NCBI GenBank assembly: GCA_039621445.1
Contig: CP154954.1
Coordinates: 6,049,693-6,113,692 of the forward strand
Direction: 5' to 3'
Source: Euglena gracilis
Lineage: Eukaryota; Euglenida; Euglenophyceae; Euglenales
Length of the DNA: 64,000 bases
Shown here: one piece after another, positions 48,111-59,519 of the stretch
Layout of the letters: every line of letters begins with the position of its first letter
Position numbering within the stretch: the first letter of the stretch is position 1
Notes under the pieces: model-generated
What the model saw: only the letters and a program-made list of their open reading frames with translations
Database searches by the model: none
Told to the model about the DNA's origin: nothing
Position numbers and translations under genes: made by a program

Positions 48111-48199
48111 TGCGGAGCCCGAGGTGTCTCGTACTCCCTCGAGGCAGACCGAGAAGGGAGGAAGGGACACCGAGGGCGAAGCACAAAGACATTGTGAGA
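48093..48199 (+). repeat. DIRS A internal complementary region
   Basis: GGCCTCACAATGGCAAAGTG through GAGGTGTC complements the left end. TCGTACTCCCTCGAGG through ACATTGTGAG complements 48427-48496 of the right end base for base. Confidence 0.95.
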
Positions 48200-48319
48200 C
48201 CGACCCCCCCACCCATATAAGAAAATTTGTCTTCAAACGCCCTCGATCAGAAGATGGGGGCCAGGGGGGGGGGGAGGTGGGGGGGGACCCCCCCAGGCAA
48301 AGAAACAGTGCCATGGTCG

Positions 48320-48496
48320 CCACGTCGGAGACGATGCAGCCAACTGCGGCGAGGCGGCACTAAGCGGGACCTCCTAACCCAGCGCAGCAAACAATCACAA
48401 CAAACCGCCGGCGAGCAAGGCATGGCCTCACAATGTCTTTGTGCTTCGCCCTCGGTGTCCCTTCCTCCCTTCTCGGTCTGCCTCGAGGGAGTACGA
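48320..48496 (+). repeat. DIRS A right terminal repeat
   Basis: Inverted partner of the left repeat to about 48432, then a right-specific tail TCTTTGTGCTTCGCCCTCGG ending GGGAGTACGA. Confidence 0.92.
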
Positions 48497-48645
48497 ACCA
48501 AAGGGAAAATGCCAGGGGGGAATTCAAGGACCATTCGGGCTCCGCACTGCGAGATGGTGAGGTCCTGCTTTCCTTGCCGGCTGTTCTGTTCTGGTGTGTT
48601 TGTGCGTGCGCGGGGGGTGCTTCTTACTGCTTTTTGTAGCCGGAG

Positions 48646-49764
48646 TTGGCTGATTCCTATTTCTGCCCTTCGACCTCAAGGAGAAATAATTTTACTTCTA
48701 CGACTCAAGTGGACGAAAATTTTCGGAACTTCAACTTCCTGACGGAAGAATTCAACTTTTCGAAGATCAACAACGAGACTTCCATGAAGAATGAATTTCA
48801 AAGAACCTTTGAATTTCAAGAAGAACTTCAACGGACTTCCAAGAAGTCAATTGAAGCTGGGGAAGGTGGAGACACAGCAGCAGCTGCAGCAGCTGGAGGG
48901 GCGGCAACAGCTCGTCAGTCCGTGGCCATCGCAACCCCCCCACCCCCCAACGCTTCAGAGATTTCAAAACTCAAGGTTTCAGACTACCCCACTAACAATG
49001 ATGGCCATGGACCATGGACAACTGTGGTCAGGAAGAGACGACAGAGGGGGACCACCATCACAGGTCCAACAGACTCCACCCCTTTTTCGCAGTTCCTCCC
49101 CTTTCAGGGGAAAAAGCAAAGGCTATGGCAGCCTCAATCCAAAGGATTCAAATCAAAGTCAAGGCTATGGCAGCCATCATTGGACAGGGCCAGGGGCCCA
49201 GAATCATGGCTATGGAAGCCATCATCCAAGAGGGCAGTGGGCCCAGGAGCAAGGCTATGGCAGCCTGTGTCCAAACCTGGGAAGCTCCCATGGAGGAAAG
49301 GTATGTCCAACTTACCCCACAGCTCCCTCAAACACAAACCCCTCAGGAGCTGCACATCCAGTCAAGCAACCCCCCCTTCAAAGGCCAATGGAGGCCATAT
49401 GCAAGGGCCCAATGGGGGCAATCAAAGCATCAAGAAAAAGGCCATCCAAAAAAGATGGCGAGACACAAAAAGCAAAGGATCAATGGGAAAATCAAGCAAA
49501 ATGAACAGGATGGAGCCAAGAACAAGGGGCACAGCCAGCCCGGGGGGGGCCAAGAGAAACCCAGAAGCAGGGCAAGCCAAAAGGACCCCATGGGGCCAGC
49601 ACAGCAGACCCCATTGGGAAGCCAGGGGCCCATTCAGACCAGGGGGCCAGGGAGGACCCCATGATGCCACCCATGGAGGCCAGGGACCCAGGCAGGTGCC
49701 CCATTCAGGCCTGGAGGCCAGCATTCCATTGGGGGGGAGGCCCAGAGGTACAAACAGGGAGTAA
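48646..49764 (+). CDS. DIRS B gag-like ORF1
   Basis: 372 codons from MADSYFCPSTSRRN. Shares the alanine-rich stretch and DGHGPWTTVVRKRR motif (about residues 121-134) with element A. The C-terminal half is repeat-derived: RLWQP words at roughly 20-residue spacing encoded by AGGCTATGGCAGCC repeats, then a Lys/Arg/Gly-rich tail. Putative nucleic-acid-binding Gag-like role. Confidence 0.7.
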   Translation: MADSYFCPSTSRRNNFTSTTQVDENFRNFNFLTEEFNFSKINNETSMKNEFQRTFEFQEELQRTSKKSIEAGEGGDTAAAAAAGGAATARQSVAIATPPPPNASEISKLKVSDYPTNNDGHGPWTTVVRKRRQRGTTITGPTDSTPFSQFLPFQGKKQRLWQPQSKGFKSKSRLWQPSLDRARGPESWLWKPSSKRAVGPGARLWQPVSKPGKLPWRKGMSNLPHSSLKHKPLRSCTSSQATPPSKANGGHMQGPNGGNQSIKKKAIQKRWRDTKSKGSMGKSSKMNRMEPRTRGTASPGGAKRNPEAGQAKRTPWGQHSRPHWEARGPFRPGGQGGPHDATHGGQGPRQVPHSGLEASIPLGGRPRGTNRE

Positions 49765-49943
49765 TCAGCCAAACCCCCCCCTATATATGTACCCCATTGC
49801 AGACACAACTTTCCCCAATCAAAATCAGGACTGTCTTTGGCCCCCTATGGCAGGGCCAGATTTCCCAGTGATGGGCAGCCAGGCAGGACCCCAGATGGGG
49901 CAGCCAGACCCCATTAAACCTGCAGGACAGGGGGAAGGGGTCA

Positions 49944-51240
49944 GTGATGGGGCCTGTGGATCCCCCACATTCACCCAGGTCATTCGCAGGCCAGCATTCC
50001 CCATTGGGTCAAGGCAGGGGCCAGCACAGAGGTATTAAACCTGATAAGGGAAGGGGTCAGGGCAGATCTTCCCCTCCCCCCTCAGATGTCCTTAAAAATT
50101 CCCTTCAAAACTCCCCAAGAAATGACTGCCCAAAAAATTCTGAGGGAATACGATGTGCAGGGGCAACCAGGCAAATCACCCCAGAGGGAGCAAAACATTT
50201 TGTCCCCTATTTTATCATTTCCAAACAGGAAGGAAAGGAAAGATTAATTTCAGATTGTCGACAGTTAAATCAACATTTCACCCCCCAGAAGTTCAGACTG
50301 GAACACATAGGAAACATTTTCCCATATCTCAGAAAGGGTTGGTTCTGTGGAAAAATAGATCTAAAGCTGCACAGCAGCCTGGAAAAGCATGTCTGCATGC
50401 AAGTGGGGGGGGAAACGTGGCAATTTCAAGCTGCATGCTTTGGGATAAGCAGCCTGCCACAAAAGTTTATGACTCTCATGAGAGTCTGGGAAAGGAAATG
50501 GAGGAAGGAAGGAAAGGTAGTTTTCATCTACCTAGACGACATTTTGCTGTTAGCCCCCAGCAAAAAGACAGCAGCCCAGCATTTAGCAGAAATGAAAAAA
50601 GATCTTTTACTGGCAGGTTTCAGAATAAACCTCCCCAAATCATGTCTGGAACCAACACAAGAAATAAAGCATTTGGGCCAGTGGATCAATTTGAAAAAAG
50701 GCCAGCTGGAAATTCCACAGGAAAAATTAAAATCCCTAAGAAAGGAATTAGGAAAGGTGCTGACAGCACAAAAGATGAGCTGCAGAAAACTCAGCTCTAT
50801 TGTGGGGCAAGTCAGAAGCTATTTAGTTTCAATGCCTTTTCTCAGAATTCTGACAGATCAACTTTGCAAAATGGTGGATTTGCACACAAAGTGGGGTTGG
50901 GACCACACCCTGACCATTCCCCAGGGGGTCAAAGATCAAATTGTGGAGTTAAAAACGTTTTTGCAGCCAGGTGTGGGCAGAGCCTTTCAATCCCAGGCCT
51001 CTCAGGAACTGTTCTCAGACAGCAGCACCTGGCAATGGGGGGGGCTGGACAAAAAGTCTGGTCAAAAGGTCCAGGATTTCTGGAGGGACCTGCCTGTCCT
51101 TCACATCAATCAAAAAGAATTGATGTCTGCAGTGGAAACTGTAAAGGCTTTGGCAAAACCAAAACAAACCATTGTTCTTCATGTGGGCAGTCAGTTATTT
51201 GACAAAATGGGGAGGCAAAAAGCCATATTTAAATTCCATC
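49944..51240 (+). CDS. DIRS B reverse transcriptase-RNase H, with damaged motif A region
   Basis: One long frame with YFIISKQEGKERLISDCRQL, GKIDLKLHSSLEKH, WQFQAACFGISSLPQKFM, VFIYLDDILLLAP, then RNase H ELFSDSSTWQWGGLD, NQKELMSAVETV. Compared with element A, the residues after KIDLK (DAYFHIP) are missing, and the third RNase H acidic position reads LHVGSQ instead of SVDNQ. Both suggest an enzyme that no longer works. The frame changes near 51215 at a short GGGGAGG stretch. Confidence 0.87.
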
Positions 51241-52500
51241 CTAAAACCCCTTCTGTACCATTGCCAAGAAAGGCAAATCAACTTGCAGGTGGTTTGGGTT
51301 CCCACAAAAGAACAATTGGCAGACTCCCTGACCAGGGAGCAAAAAGATCCAGGGGATTATACCCTGAACCTGACCATTTTTCACCAGATTCTGAAGTTTT
51401 TCAAAAACCACATCACCCCAGAGGTGGACATGTTTTGCACACCCAGCAACAAAAAATTCCCCAAGTTCATTTGTCGATACCCCCACCAAGGGGCTTTGTT
51501 GGTGGATGCTCTGAAGGCAGATTTAAGGGGTCTCCCCCCAGTTTATGCCAACCCTCCCTGGAGCATCATTCCCCAATGGGTTCAGAGATTAATGTTAAAC
51601 CCAGACCTAATTTGTCTGTTGATTGTACCCCACTGGGCTTCGACATCATGGTGGCGCCAATTAATGTCAATCAGGCAGCCAGGCAGCAAGGTTTTGCTAG
51701 TACCCCCCCCACCAACTGCTGGGGGGGAGGAGATGCCCCCCCCCAAGGTGGAATTTGGCCTGCTTGATTGTGTCAGGCAAATATTACAATCCCAGGAACT
51801 TTCGATGTCCAGTATCGACACTTACATAAAAAATCTGGGAAATGTCAAAAGATATGACTCAGCCTTCAGGGCATTGGTGGGTCAATTATTGCACAAAGGG
51901 GTGCCTCTGCAGCAGTGCACAGTCCCCAAGATGGCTGAAGCCATCCTTGATCTTGCTGTTCATAGCATCAATACTGCACGAAATGCATATGCAGCAGCCT
52001 TATTACTCCCAGGGTTTGGGTCTTTGAGATTTTCACCCCTTCTGGCTCCATTGAAAAGGAAGTGGAATGCCAATGTCTGCAAGTATGCCCACTTTTGGGA
52101 CCCCACTGATTTCCTAGAAAACATCATGAGGAATTCCACACCCCTCTCAGACCTATCTGTGAAAGAGCTCAGAAACAGACTCATCATCTGTTGGAGGCTT
52201 TTGGCCCTCCACAGGGGGGTTGATTTAGCCAGGACAAAGCGAAAAATCAGTTTCGTGGGAGAAAAATTTTTCATTTTATTGCAAAGGAAAGGGTGGCAAT
52301 TCCCAAAATGGGAAGAGATTTTGAATTTGCCACACACCCCCCTCATAAGCCCATGGCATTTATTGAAAGAGTATGCGGAAAGGACAGCCCACATGGTTGG
52401 GCACAAAAATAATTTGTTGTGGTCTTTGGATGGTAAAAGACCTTTGACATCAGAAAGGGTGAATTCCCTAACCAAAGAAATTCTGCAGGGGGGGGGTGGA
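51172..52500 (+). CDS. DIRS B RNase H end, Dam-like methyltransferase and tyrosine recombinase
   Basis: NLQVVWVPTKEQLADSLTRE ends the RNase H part. VDMFCTPSNKKFPKF, VYANPPWSIIPQW (NPPW) and LLIVPHWASTSWW form the methyltransferase-like domain. From about 51800, IDTYIKNLGNVKRYDSAFRA starts the recombinase; box I arginine is in LLALHRGVDLARTKRK, followed by LTSERVNSLTKEIL. The G7 run at 52490 shifts the frame. Confidence 0.87.
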
Positions 52501-52670
52501 CACCACCCACTGGAAACCCCACAGCACCAGAGGGGCTGGGGTCTTATGGTGGAAAAATGCTGGTTTGCAAGTGGAAGAAGTCCAGCAGCTGGGTCAGTGG
52601 AAAAATTTTGGTGCCTTCCAAGCTCATTATTTGAGGCTGGGAGTCGTGTCAAAAATTTAAAAATATTATG
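52490..52670 (+). pseudogene. DIRS B recombinase C-terminus in shifted frame
   Basis: One frame over from the main ORF, directly after the G7 run, HSTRGAGVLWWKNAGLQV gives the HxxR box and FQAHYLRLG the catalytic tyrosine, aligned with element A. The main ORF instead reads through this DNA without motifs, and its long C-terminal extension to 53031 is probably not real protein. Confidence 0.85.
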
Positions 52671-52691
52671 GCCCAAAGGGGGGTGCACAGT

Positions 52692-52792
52692 ACCTCACCA
52701 TCTCGCAGTGCGGAGCCCGAATGGTCTCGGGCTCCCACGACAAAGGAAGGGGGAGGAAGGGACCAAGAGGGCGAAGCACAAGAAGATGGTGA
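52692..52792 (+). repeat. DIRS B internal complementary region
   Basis: ACCTCACCATCTCGCAGTGC through CGAATGGT complements 48530-48562. CTCCCACGACAAAGGAAG through AGATGGTGAG complements 53093-53154. Confidence 0.95.
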
Positions 52793-52998
52793 GCCCAACC
52801 CCCCCCCCCCAAAAAATCAAAGAAAAACAACCCCAACAGAAAAAGGAACCCCAACCAAACAGCCCCAAACACCCACCCAGAAACACAAAAAAAAACCACC
52901 ATCGCCATCAGGGGGGGGGGGCTCACCAAGCGACCATGGGAGAGGGGGGGGCGGGGCCACGGCGGTTCAGCTTCGCCAAGGTGTCGGAGGAGGCCTCA

Positions 52999-53154
52999 TC
53001 ATCGCCAACTCCGGCAACAAAGGCGCAGTAAGAAGCACCCCCGCGCACGCACAAACACACCAGAACAAAACAGCCGGCAAGGAAAGCAGGACCTCACCAT
53101 CTTCTTGTGCTTCGCCCTCTTGGTCCCTTCCTCCCCCTTCCTTTGTCGTGGGAG
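52999..53154 (+). repeat. DIRS B right terminal repeat
   Basis: Inverted partner of 48555-48655, then a right-specific tail TCTTGTGCTTCGCCCTCTTG ending CGTGGGAG. Confidence 0.92.
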
Positions 53155-53223
53155 TCCGAAAGTGGATCCTACGCTTACGGAAAAGGGCAAACCCCAAGTC
53201 AACCCGGCAAAAGGCAAAAGGCG

Positions 53224-53355
53224 AGCACGGCATAGCCTCACAATGTCTTTGTGCTTCGCCCTCGGTGACCCTTCCTCCCTTTTCGGCTTTCCTCGAGGGA
53301 CACCTCGGGCTCCGCAATTTGCCGGTGAGCAAGGCATGGCCTCACAATGGCAAAG
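53224..53355 (+). mobile_element. Rearranged DIRS terminus fragment (end-to-end junction)
   Basis: A right-end sequence of element A type (TCACAATGTCTTTGTGCTTC to TTTCCTCGAGG) runs straight into a left-end sequence (GACACCTCGGGCTCCGCA). It then switches to an inverted piece of the same terminus (GTGAGCAAGGCATGGCCTCA). The junction is like a circle joint or an inverted internal complementary region, with the 8 bp GAGTACGA missing. Confidence 0.85.
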
Positions 53356-53359
53356 GCGG

Positions 53360-55560
53360 TGAAAAAAATCGAAAACGAATTCTGTCCGAAACGATGTTTT
53401 TTGGCCTCCCGGCTCCGGAAAAAGCTGTTTTTGAGCTGAACTTTGCACCAAAAAACATCCACCCCAAACGTCCCCCACATCCACCCAGACATAACCGCAG
53501 TCGCTCCACTTTATGCCTTTTGTGAAAACAACCCCAAAAGACGGAAGTGCGGAAATTTTGCCAAATCAAAAAAAGTAAAAAACCCACAAAAAACGCTTTT
53601 GGCCTCTCTCTGCTCGGCAGGAAATGATGGTTCCAGCACCGAAGCATGCACTGATGGGGATGTCTTGCCTTGGGGATGTCACGTCAAAAAGTATATAATG
53701 CCAAAGCAAAAAAAAAAAAAACGAAGGACAGGAATTATTGCGATCGACAGACAGATCAATCAGGACTGTCTGCAAGCTGCAGAAAACGTTCAACGCGGGG
53801 AACAAAAACAGGGAGAGAAAATGATGCCACTTTCATACAAGGTGACAGACATGCACCAGGAAAGAATCATTCTGGTATATGGCATCGACAAACAATAGAA
53901 AAAAAAAAAAAAAAACAGAGAAAAACAAAAAAGAAAACAAAAATATACAATCTTTCGGTGAATCATCAGAACTTCATTTTCAGAACAATTTGACATCCTG
54001 AAAAACTGCAATATTCGGCATTTATAAACTGCTTTTAACACAGGAATACATGATTTGGGAAAAGAGTAACTCATGATTCAATTCATCCCAAAATCCAGGG
54101 GAGGGAGGAGGGATAATTTTCATAATCTCCAAAACAAACAGTTTCTGTGGAAAATTCTTAGGGTTAGTGAGCCATGAAAATGAATTTACAGCTACCTGAT
54201 GAACGGACCCCAAGAGGCTGTCCACTCATGTGAGGTTAATTAGTCCGGTAACTGTTTCAATTCTTCCAGCTTTGGTTCACTGGCCCCGAAACTAATGTTG
54301 GACTGAAATATTTGCCACATTTCAAATCGCGTTTCGGGTAAAATTTGGCCTAATTTCGGCCTGAAGGAAACCAACCCATTGCATCATTAACCATTACACT
54401 AATGAACCCTAACAGACCACTGACTAACCAAACCCTATATCCTGACCAACAACCACTACCCTATTTAAGAAAAAAAATGCTAACCCATATCACGAAACAA
54501 GCTTCGGCACATAACCAACATCTAGTATGCAGTTGCCAACTTTCTCTTGATCAATCAAAATGGGGACATACCTTTGGCTGCAAATTTTCAAATGATGCAA
54601 ATTGAGATTCCAAATCACATTTGTAGTTGCAATAATATAACATTCAACATTCGATGATGAGCAAAACTGTGGACAATTTCTGTGATGCATTTGCTCAAAG
54701 ACCAACAGCAAAATTCCACCGAAAAAGATGTGCGAATTGTGATCACAGAAGGAGTGGAGTAAGCATCTGGTCAAATTTGGGAGTTGACATCTCTGTTCAA
54801 ATCCTGGCCACCTGGTCACCACTTTAAGCAACGCATTGGGGGCTGGGAGGATCGCCAAACCGGCGTCTACACCAGTTCTGCCATAACAGCCCCCGCATAC
54901 AGGGAAAGGAAGATCAGGGGCAGAGTGCCCAGATGCGGGCAGGCAGTGAGTTTGAAAAAGCTTGAGCTGTTAAAAAGAATGGTTGAGAATTATGCAAAAG
55001 ACAACTGTTCTACAAGGTTGCAAAGAAAACCTGCTCCCAAAATTCAAACAACACCTCCAAAATTAAGCAACCCCAAATTTAAGCAACCCTTGAGGTCGAA
55101 CCGACCGATACCCAAATTTAAGCAACCGCCAAATTTAAGCAACCACCAGACTTCAGCGCAAAATCCAAATTTATGCAACCCCTGAAAATGCAGTAAAATC
55201 AAGGGAATATTAACAAAATTATCCAACCATCCAACCATCAACAACACAAACATCCAAATTAGCAAATTTGCACATTTTTGGGAGGGTTTGAAAACAAAAC
55301 CTTTTCCTCAAAAAAATGTGTCCTGTATTGAAAAAAGAGATTGTGTTGTTGACCAAGTCGTCCTAATTTAAGTAACCCTTCGGCCAACACAATGAAAGCC
55401 AAATTTAATCAACGGGTTGCTTAACTTTGGGGTGGGTTAACCTTCCACTAGACCCCCATCTGAGGTCCACTGGGATATCCACTTGCAAAAATTAGACACT
55501 GTGCAGTCGAGTCGACCTGGGGGGAGGGGAAATAATGCGAACCCTTAAACAAAAAGAGAA
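53360..55560. other. No recognisable gene
   Basis: A plus-strand frame at 53443-53898 contains lysine runs from A-tracts and no known motif. AAATTTAAGCAACC-type words repeat at 55060-55180 and again near 55395-55435. I see no exon with a recognisable domain. Confidence 0.4.
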
Positions 55561-55594
55561 CCGTCACAGCGAAAAGAGGGGAGTGCGGGTACAC

Positions 55595-55699
55595 AGCCTG
55601 AGTGCGAGAGGAGCACCCCTACCATGCGGCCCTTTGGCCCGCTGCGGGAGTAGCCAAAGCCATAGAGAAAGCGCGACAGCACCCAGACGAGGCCGAACG
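55595..55699 (-). CDS. MGST3: Microsomal glutathione S-transferase 3-like exon (MAPEG family)
   Basis: Reads AAFGLVWVLSRFLYGFGYSR then SGPKGRMVGVLLSHSG. The FG..W..gR.lY..GY..G.P.kR..G pattern is the signature of MAPEG membrane enzymes close to MGST3, which conjugate glutathione or reduce lipid peroxides in the endoplasmic reticulum membrane. A GCCGCAG acceptor lies at 55700-55706, although the frame stays open upstream (WSPAKAAA). GT donor near 55594. Only part of a transmembrane helix and the following loop are covered. Confidence 0.85.
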
Positions 55700-56399
55700 C
55701 TGCGGCAGCTTTGGCCGGAGACCACACTGCCCTCCTTCCCTCCCTTTTCAACCACTGTGCTATGCATGAACTCGCATGGCTCTCTTTCTCCTCCCAGACA
55801 CTAACCCCCGAAGTGAAGAAACACATTGCACATTGTTTCCAGACGAATGATGTGCAACCATCTGAAGCGCACCAAAATAACTGGTCATAGGCATGGAGGG
55901 GGTTCAGACTCCAAAACCCTTCGTCAGGCCGGCAGTCAGCTCCTGGACCCCAGCTCCTGGACCCCCCCTCAAGAGAAAATATTGAGGTGAGGGTTTGGGC
56001 AAAAAACCCTAACCTCTTGGCAGGAGGGAAATATAAAAACACACCTGGGGGTACACTTGTGAATTTCCTCACAAATTGCACCACCGTCAAACATCAGCGG
56101 GCAGACACATCTGGGTTGTATCATGTCACTGAAGCCTCGCTGGGGAACAGCAAGCCGTCCACCACCATGAGAATTTGAATGGGCGCCCAAGACTCCAGGG
56201 TGTTGCTCCCAAGGCAGCCTGGGGCTGGGGGGGGGTGAGCATGTCAGCACATACACCCAGGACGTTTCAACATGTGATGCTGCGGGAACAATTGGGGCAG
56301 CTGAGACCGAGCACTGAAAGATACTCAAAACCTTGACAATTCAAAAATTGTTCGTCCGAGTGATCAATAGATTAGCATATTGCCAAAATTTAAACACCG

Positions 56400-56452
56400 G
56401 TGAGGATTAAAATTAGGGTTAGGGTAAAGAAAAGGGTTAGGGTTAGGGAACA
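56400..56452. repeat. Short TTAGGG-rich stretch
   Basis: TTAGGGTTAGGGTAAAG and GGGTTAGGGTTAGGG: four full TTAGGG units and variants, interstitial. Confidence 0.5.
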
Positions 56453-56859
56453 GCATTCACAGGGGCAAACACCGCCATACACTTTTTCAGACAATGGGGG
56501 GTGCAGGTTTGCAGAACACCTCGGTTTTATGGACGCTGCTCTTGCCTTAGAAGCCACCAGCATTAATAAAATAAAATTTTGTGCCATAACGCAACATGCC
56601 AACTCAAAACATCTGGGGTTTATAAATCAACAATTCAATGATGGCCCAAAATAACCACAAAACGCCCGAAATGGGCAATTTTTTTTGGCAAATTTGGTCA
56701 AAAAATGGCTGTTTATTGATGATGGTCGGTCTCAAAAAGTTGCCAAAAAGCCAGTTTTTGGGTGGATTGTGGCTGAAAACAAATTCCCGGTGGTTTTACT
56801 TTTTCTTCCCCAGCATGGGGTTTAAAATGCAAGGTTTGGTTGGTCGGCCAGAGGGGGGG

Positions 56860-58600
56860 GGGTTAAGTGGGGGGTTTACAAATAGGGGGGTTTAATTCAC
56901 AGAAGCACAAAATCGGGGTTTGGATTGGTTGAAAACTCTGCAAAAGTAACGAGACATCCAACACACAAAAAAACATCAAACATCAACGATCAAAGGGGAT
57001 TATCTGCGCACGAGATGCAAAAAATCTGAATGGTGAAAAACTTCTCCCATGAAACCACGCAATATCCCAATAGCGTGCTGAAAAACAACGCAAATTCTTG
57101 AATCCGCGAATTTTCGCGACCGAGATGACCGAGATGACTTCCCAAAAGAAATCAAATCTTCATCTTAACATGACACGAAGCATGGACCAATTCCAGGGAA
57201 AAAAAAAACGGTTAACCCAAAAAATGATGGAATTTCAGGCTTAGCGACGCAAAAAAAAACCACACCGAAAGTTTCACACAACGGACCCAAAACAAACCCC
57301 CAAAAATATTTGGGGTTCGGCTTTATCTTTATCAAATTTGATTAAAATCAGTATTTTTCAACGGATAAGAAAATATTCAACAGGTAAACAGCTGTGTGTA
57401 AGTTTTCATTTCCTTGAATTGTGTTTTCAGGTGAGTTCCCCAACAAAATGACAAAAACATATGAAAATGTAGATATGAAGGCGCAGCACAAAGCGCCAGG
57501 GAAAGAACCCCCACGGGTGGAGTTTCCAGGACCAATTCAGGGGAGGAGTTTCCAGAATCAAGACTTTCCCCACACCATTGCTTACCGACCGGGGTTACTT
57601 TCCAATTTCAAAAAAAACCAGTCATTCACTATTCAAAAAAAACCCCCGGGAGGCCGGTCACTTTGGCCACTCGGGCCAAATGGCCTAAACTCAATGGATT
57701 TTGGCCAAAAATTCAAAACAAAGTGGCCTTCGGTGCCGGGTTGCCTGCGCTGAAGGCCAAGCCACCTTTGCCTTTCCTGCCCTTCCTGCCATTCCTGGCC
57801 GACCCTAACCCTGGGGAGGTCTGGAGCCAAAAACCAGTCAGTCACTCCAGTCACCCCGGGGGGGGGGGGTCGGACACACCTTAAGCAATGGTATGCCCCA
57901 GATCCCACCCGTCAGGCAAGGAGCGTGTGCTACGGACTCTGTCCCGTCCAGGCGGGGGGGGTCGGACCCCCCTTTCCCTCCTTGGGGAGTGAGGCCACAA
58001 ATCACAAGCCGACCTATCTCCGTCCCTCCTGTAGAACAAAACCCACCAAAAAAAAAAAAAAGAACTAAATGCTGACACCTGTCCCAACTGATTGGTTCAG
58101 TAACAAAAGTTGCCTTCAACGTCTCAACACATTTAATTATTATTTTCTTTGTGGGCATGTTTTCTTCTTCAGACACTTTCACCTGGCGCTATCACGTGAC
58201 TTTAATATGGCTCTTTGAAATATGAGCAGGAATAAACCCTCTCCCTAACCATCAAACTGACTCAATTTCAACTCAATTTGAATTCTTGACACTCAACCTC
58301 TCATGCTGTGCTGATCACTGAACGAGAAATCAAAAGGCGAGCTGATGACCAATACCAAAAAAAAATCGCACTGGAACTTCGAGTTTAACATGATTTTGAT
58401 GTGCACGCTGCACGGAATTGAACTTGTCATGGTCCTTGTGGTCCTTGTCACCGGCACGAGTTCGCACAACCCATCAAATCACCTTCAGAGATCCTTTATT
58501 GGGAGAAATTTCTGTTCTTTGACCTCTGATGACTGCTCAAACGTTCCACTAGCATCTGTGTTTCACCCCTCTCTTTCCTAACTAAAAACAGAAACCTCAA
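56860..58600. other. Intron or intergenic sequence, no exon recognised
   Basis: One or more middle exons of the MGST3-like gene should lie between 55.7 and 59.4 kb, but I did not find the expected RAHQN block. GCCAAAGTGGCC-type words near 57655-57770 and a G-run at 57858 are present. Confidence 0.4.
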
Positions 58601-58779
58601 TAATAGTGCAGTTTCAGGCCTGTCCCATGCTTGCATTTTGGTTTGCAGACTATGGTAGCTGCTGGGTGAAATATCTCCGCCACTTGGACAGATTTATCAA
58701 TTTATTTTTGTCCTGCTTTTTACAAAACCTTTTGAAAAATCTCCAAAACTTTAAATGGGGGAAATGTATACATATATAT

Positions 58780-59318
<539 letters not shown>

Positions 59319-59375
59319 AGAGCGTTGATGCGCTGTCATGATAGCATGTGGGTGGGGAGTGGCAAAACATGAAAC

Positions 59376-59451
59376 GTTTTCCAACATCGCTGATGCTCGT
59401 TCGTGGGCAGCGTAAAGCGTTGGGTACGGCACCTTGTACTGCTTGCGTGCT
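59376..59451 (-). CDS. MGST3: Microsomal glutathione S-transferase 3-like upstream exon
   Basis: Reads RARKQYKVPYPTLYAAHERA then SAMLEN. KaRKkYkV.YP.mYa is the MAPEG/MGST3 motif after the first membrane helix. Acceptor GTGGTCAG above 59451, donor GAAAAC/GTTTCA. The frame remains open upstream (YLMALVV), so the acceptor could be earlier. Same strand and right order relative to the 55.6 kb exon. Confidence 0.85.
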
Positions 59452-59519
59452 CTGACCACAAGGGCCATAAGGTAGATATTCAGGATATGATGCAACTTCT
59501 TCCCACACGAGGGAGGGGG

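Larger units (their letters stand above)
43732..48496 (+). mobile_element. DIRS-type retrotransposon A, complete with split termini
   Basis: Left end GACACCTCGGGCTCCGCA; right end CTCGAGGGAGTACGA. Inverted repeats at about 43755-43862 and 48320-48430 share GGCCATGCCTTGCTCGCCGG and the following 60 bp. An internal complementary region at 48093-48199 carries, back to back, the complements of the left end (up to 48128) and right end (from 48129). This is the layout that lets DIRS elements rebuild a circle, and it is diagnostic. The coding order is gag-like, RT-RNase H, Dam-like methyltransferase, tyrosine recombinase. No target duplication is expected or seen. Confidence 0.95.
48530..53154 (+). 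mobile_element. DIRS-type retrotransposon B, complete with split termini
   Basis: Begins ACCATTCGGGCTCCGCACTG only 33 bp past element A and ends TTTGTCGTGGGAG. Inverted repeats at about 48555-48655 and 52999-53100 share GTCCTGCTTTCCTTGCCGGC and CGTGCGCGGGG. The internal complementary region at 52692-52792 carries the complements of both ends. Same orientation, gene order and edge words as element A, but clearly diverged, so it is a sister subfamily rather than a fresh duplicate. Confidence 0.95.

Noticed and set aside
52700-53031. C-terminal extension of the element B recombinase frame
   Set aside because: It lies beyond the catalytic tyrosine's true frame and runs through the internal complementary region and terminal repeat.
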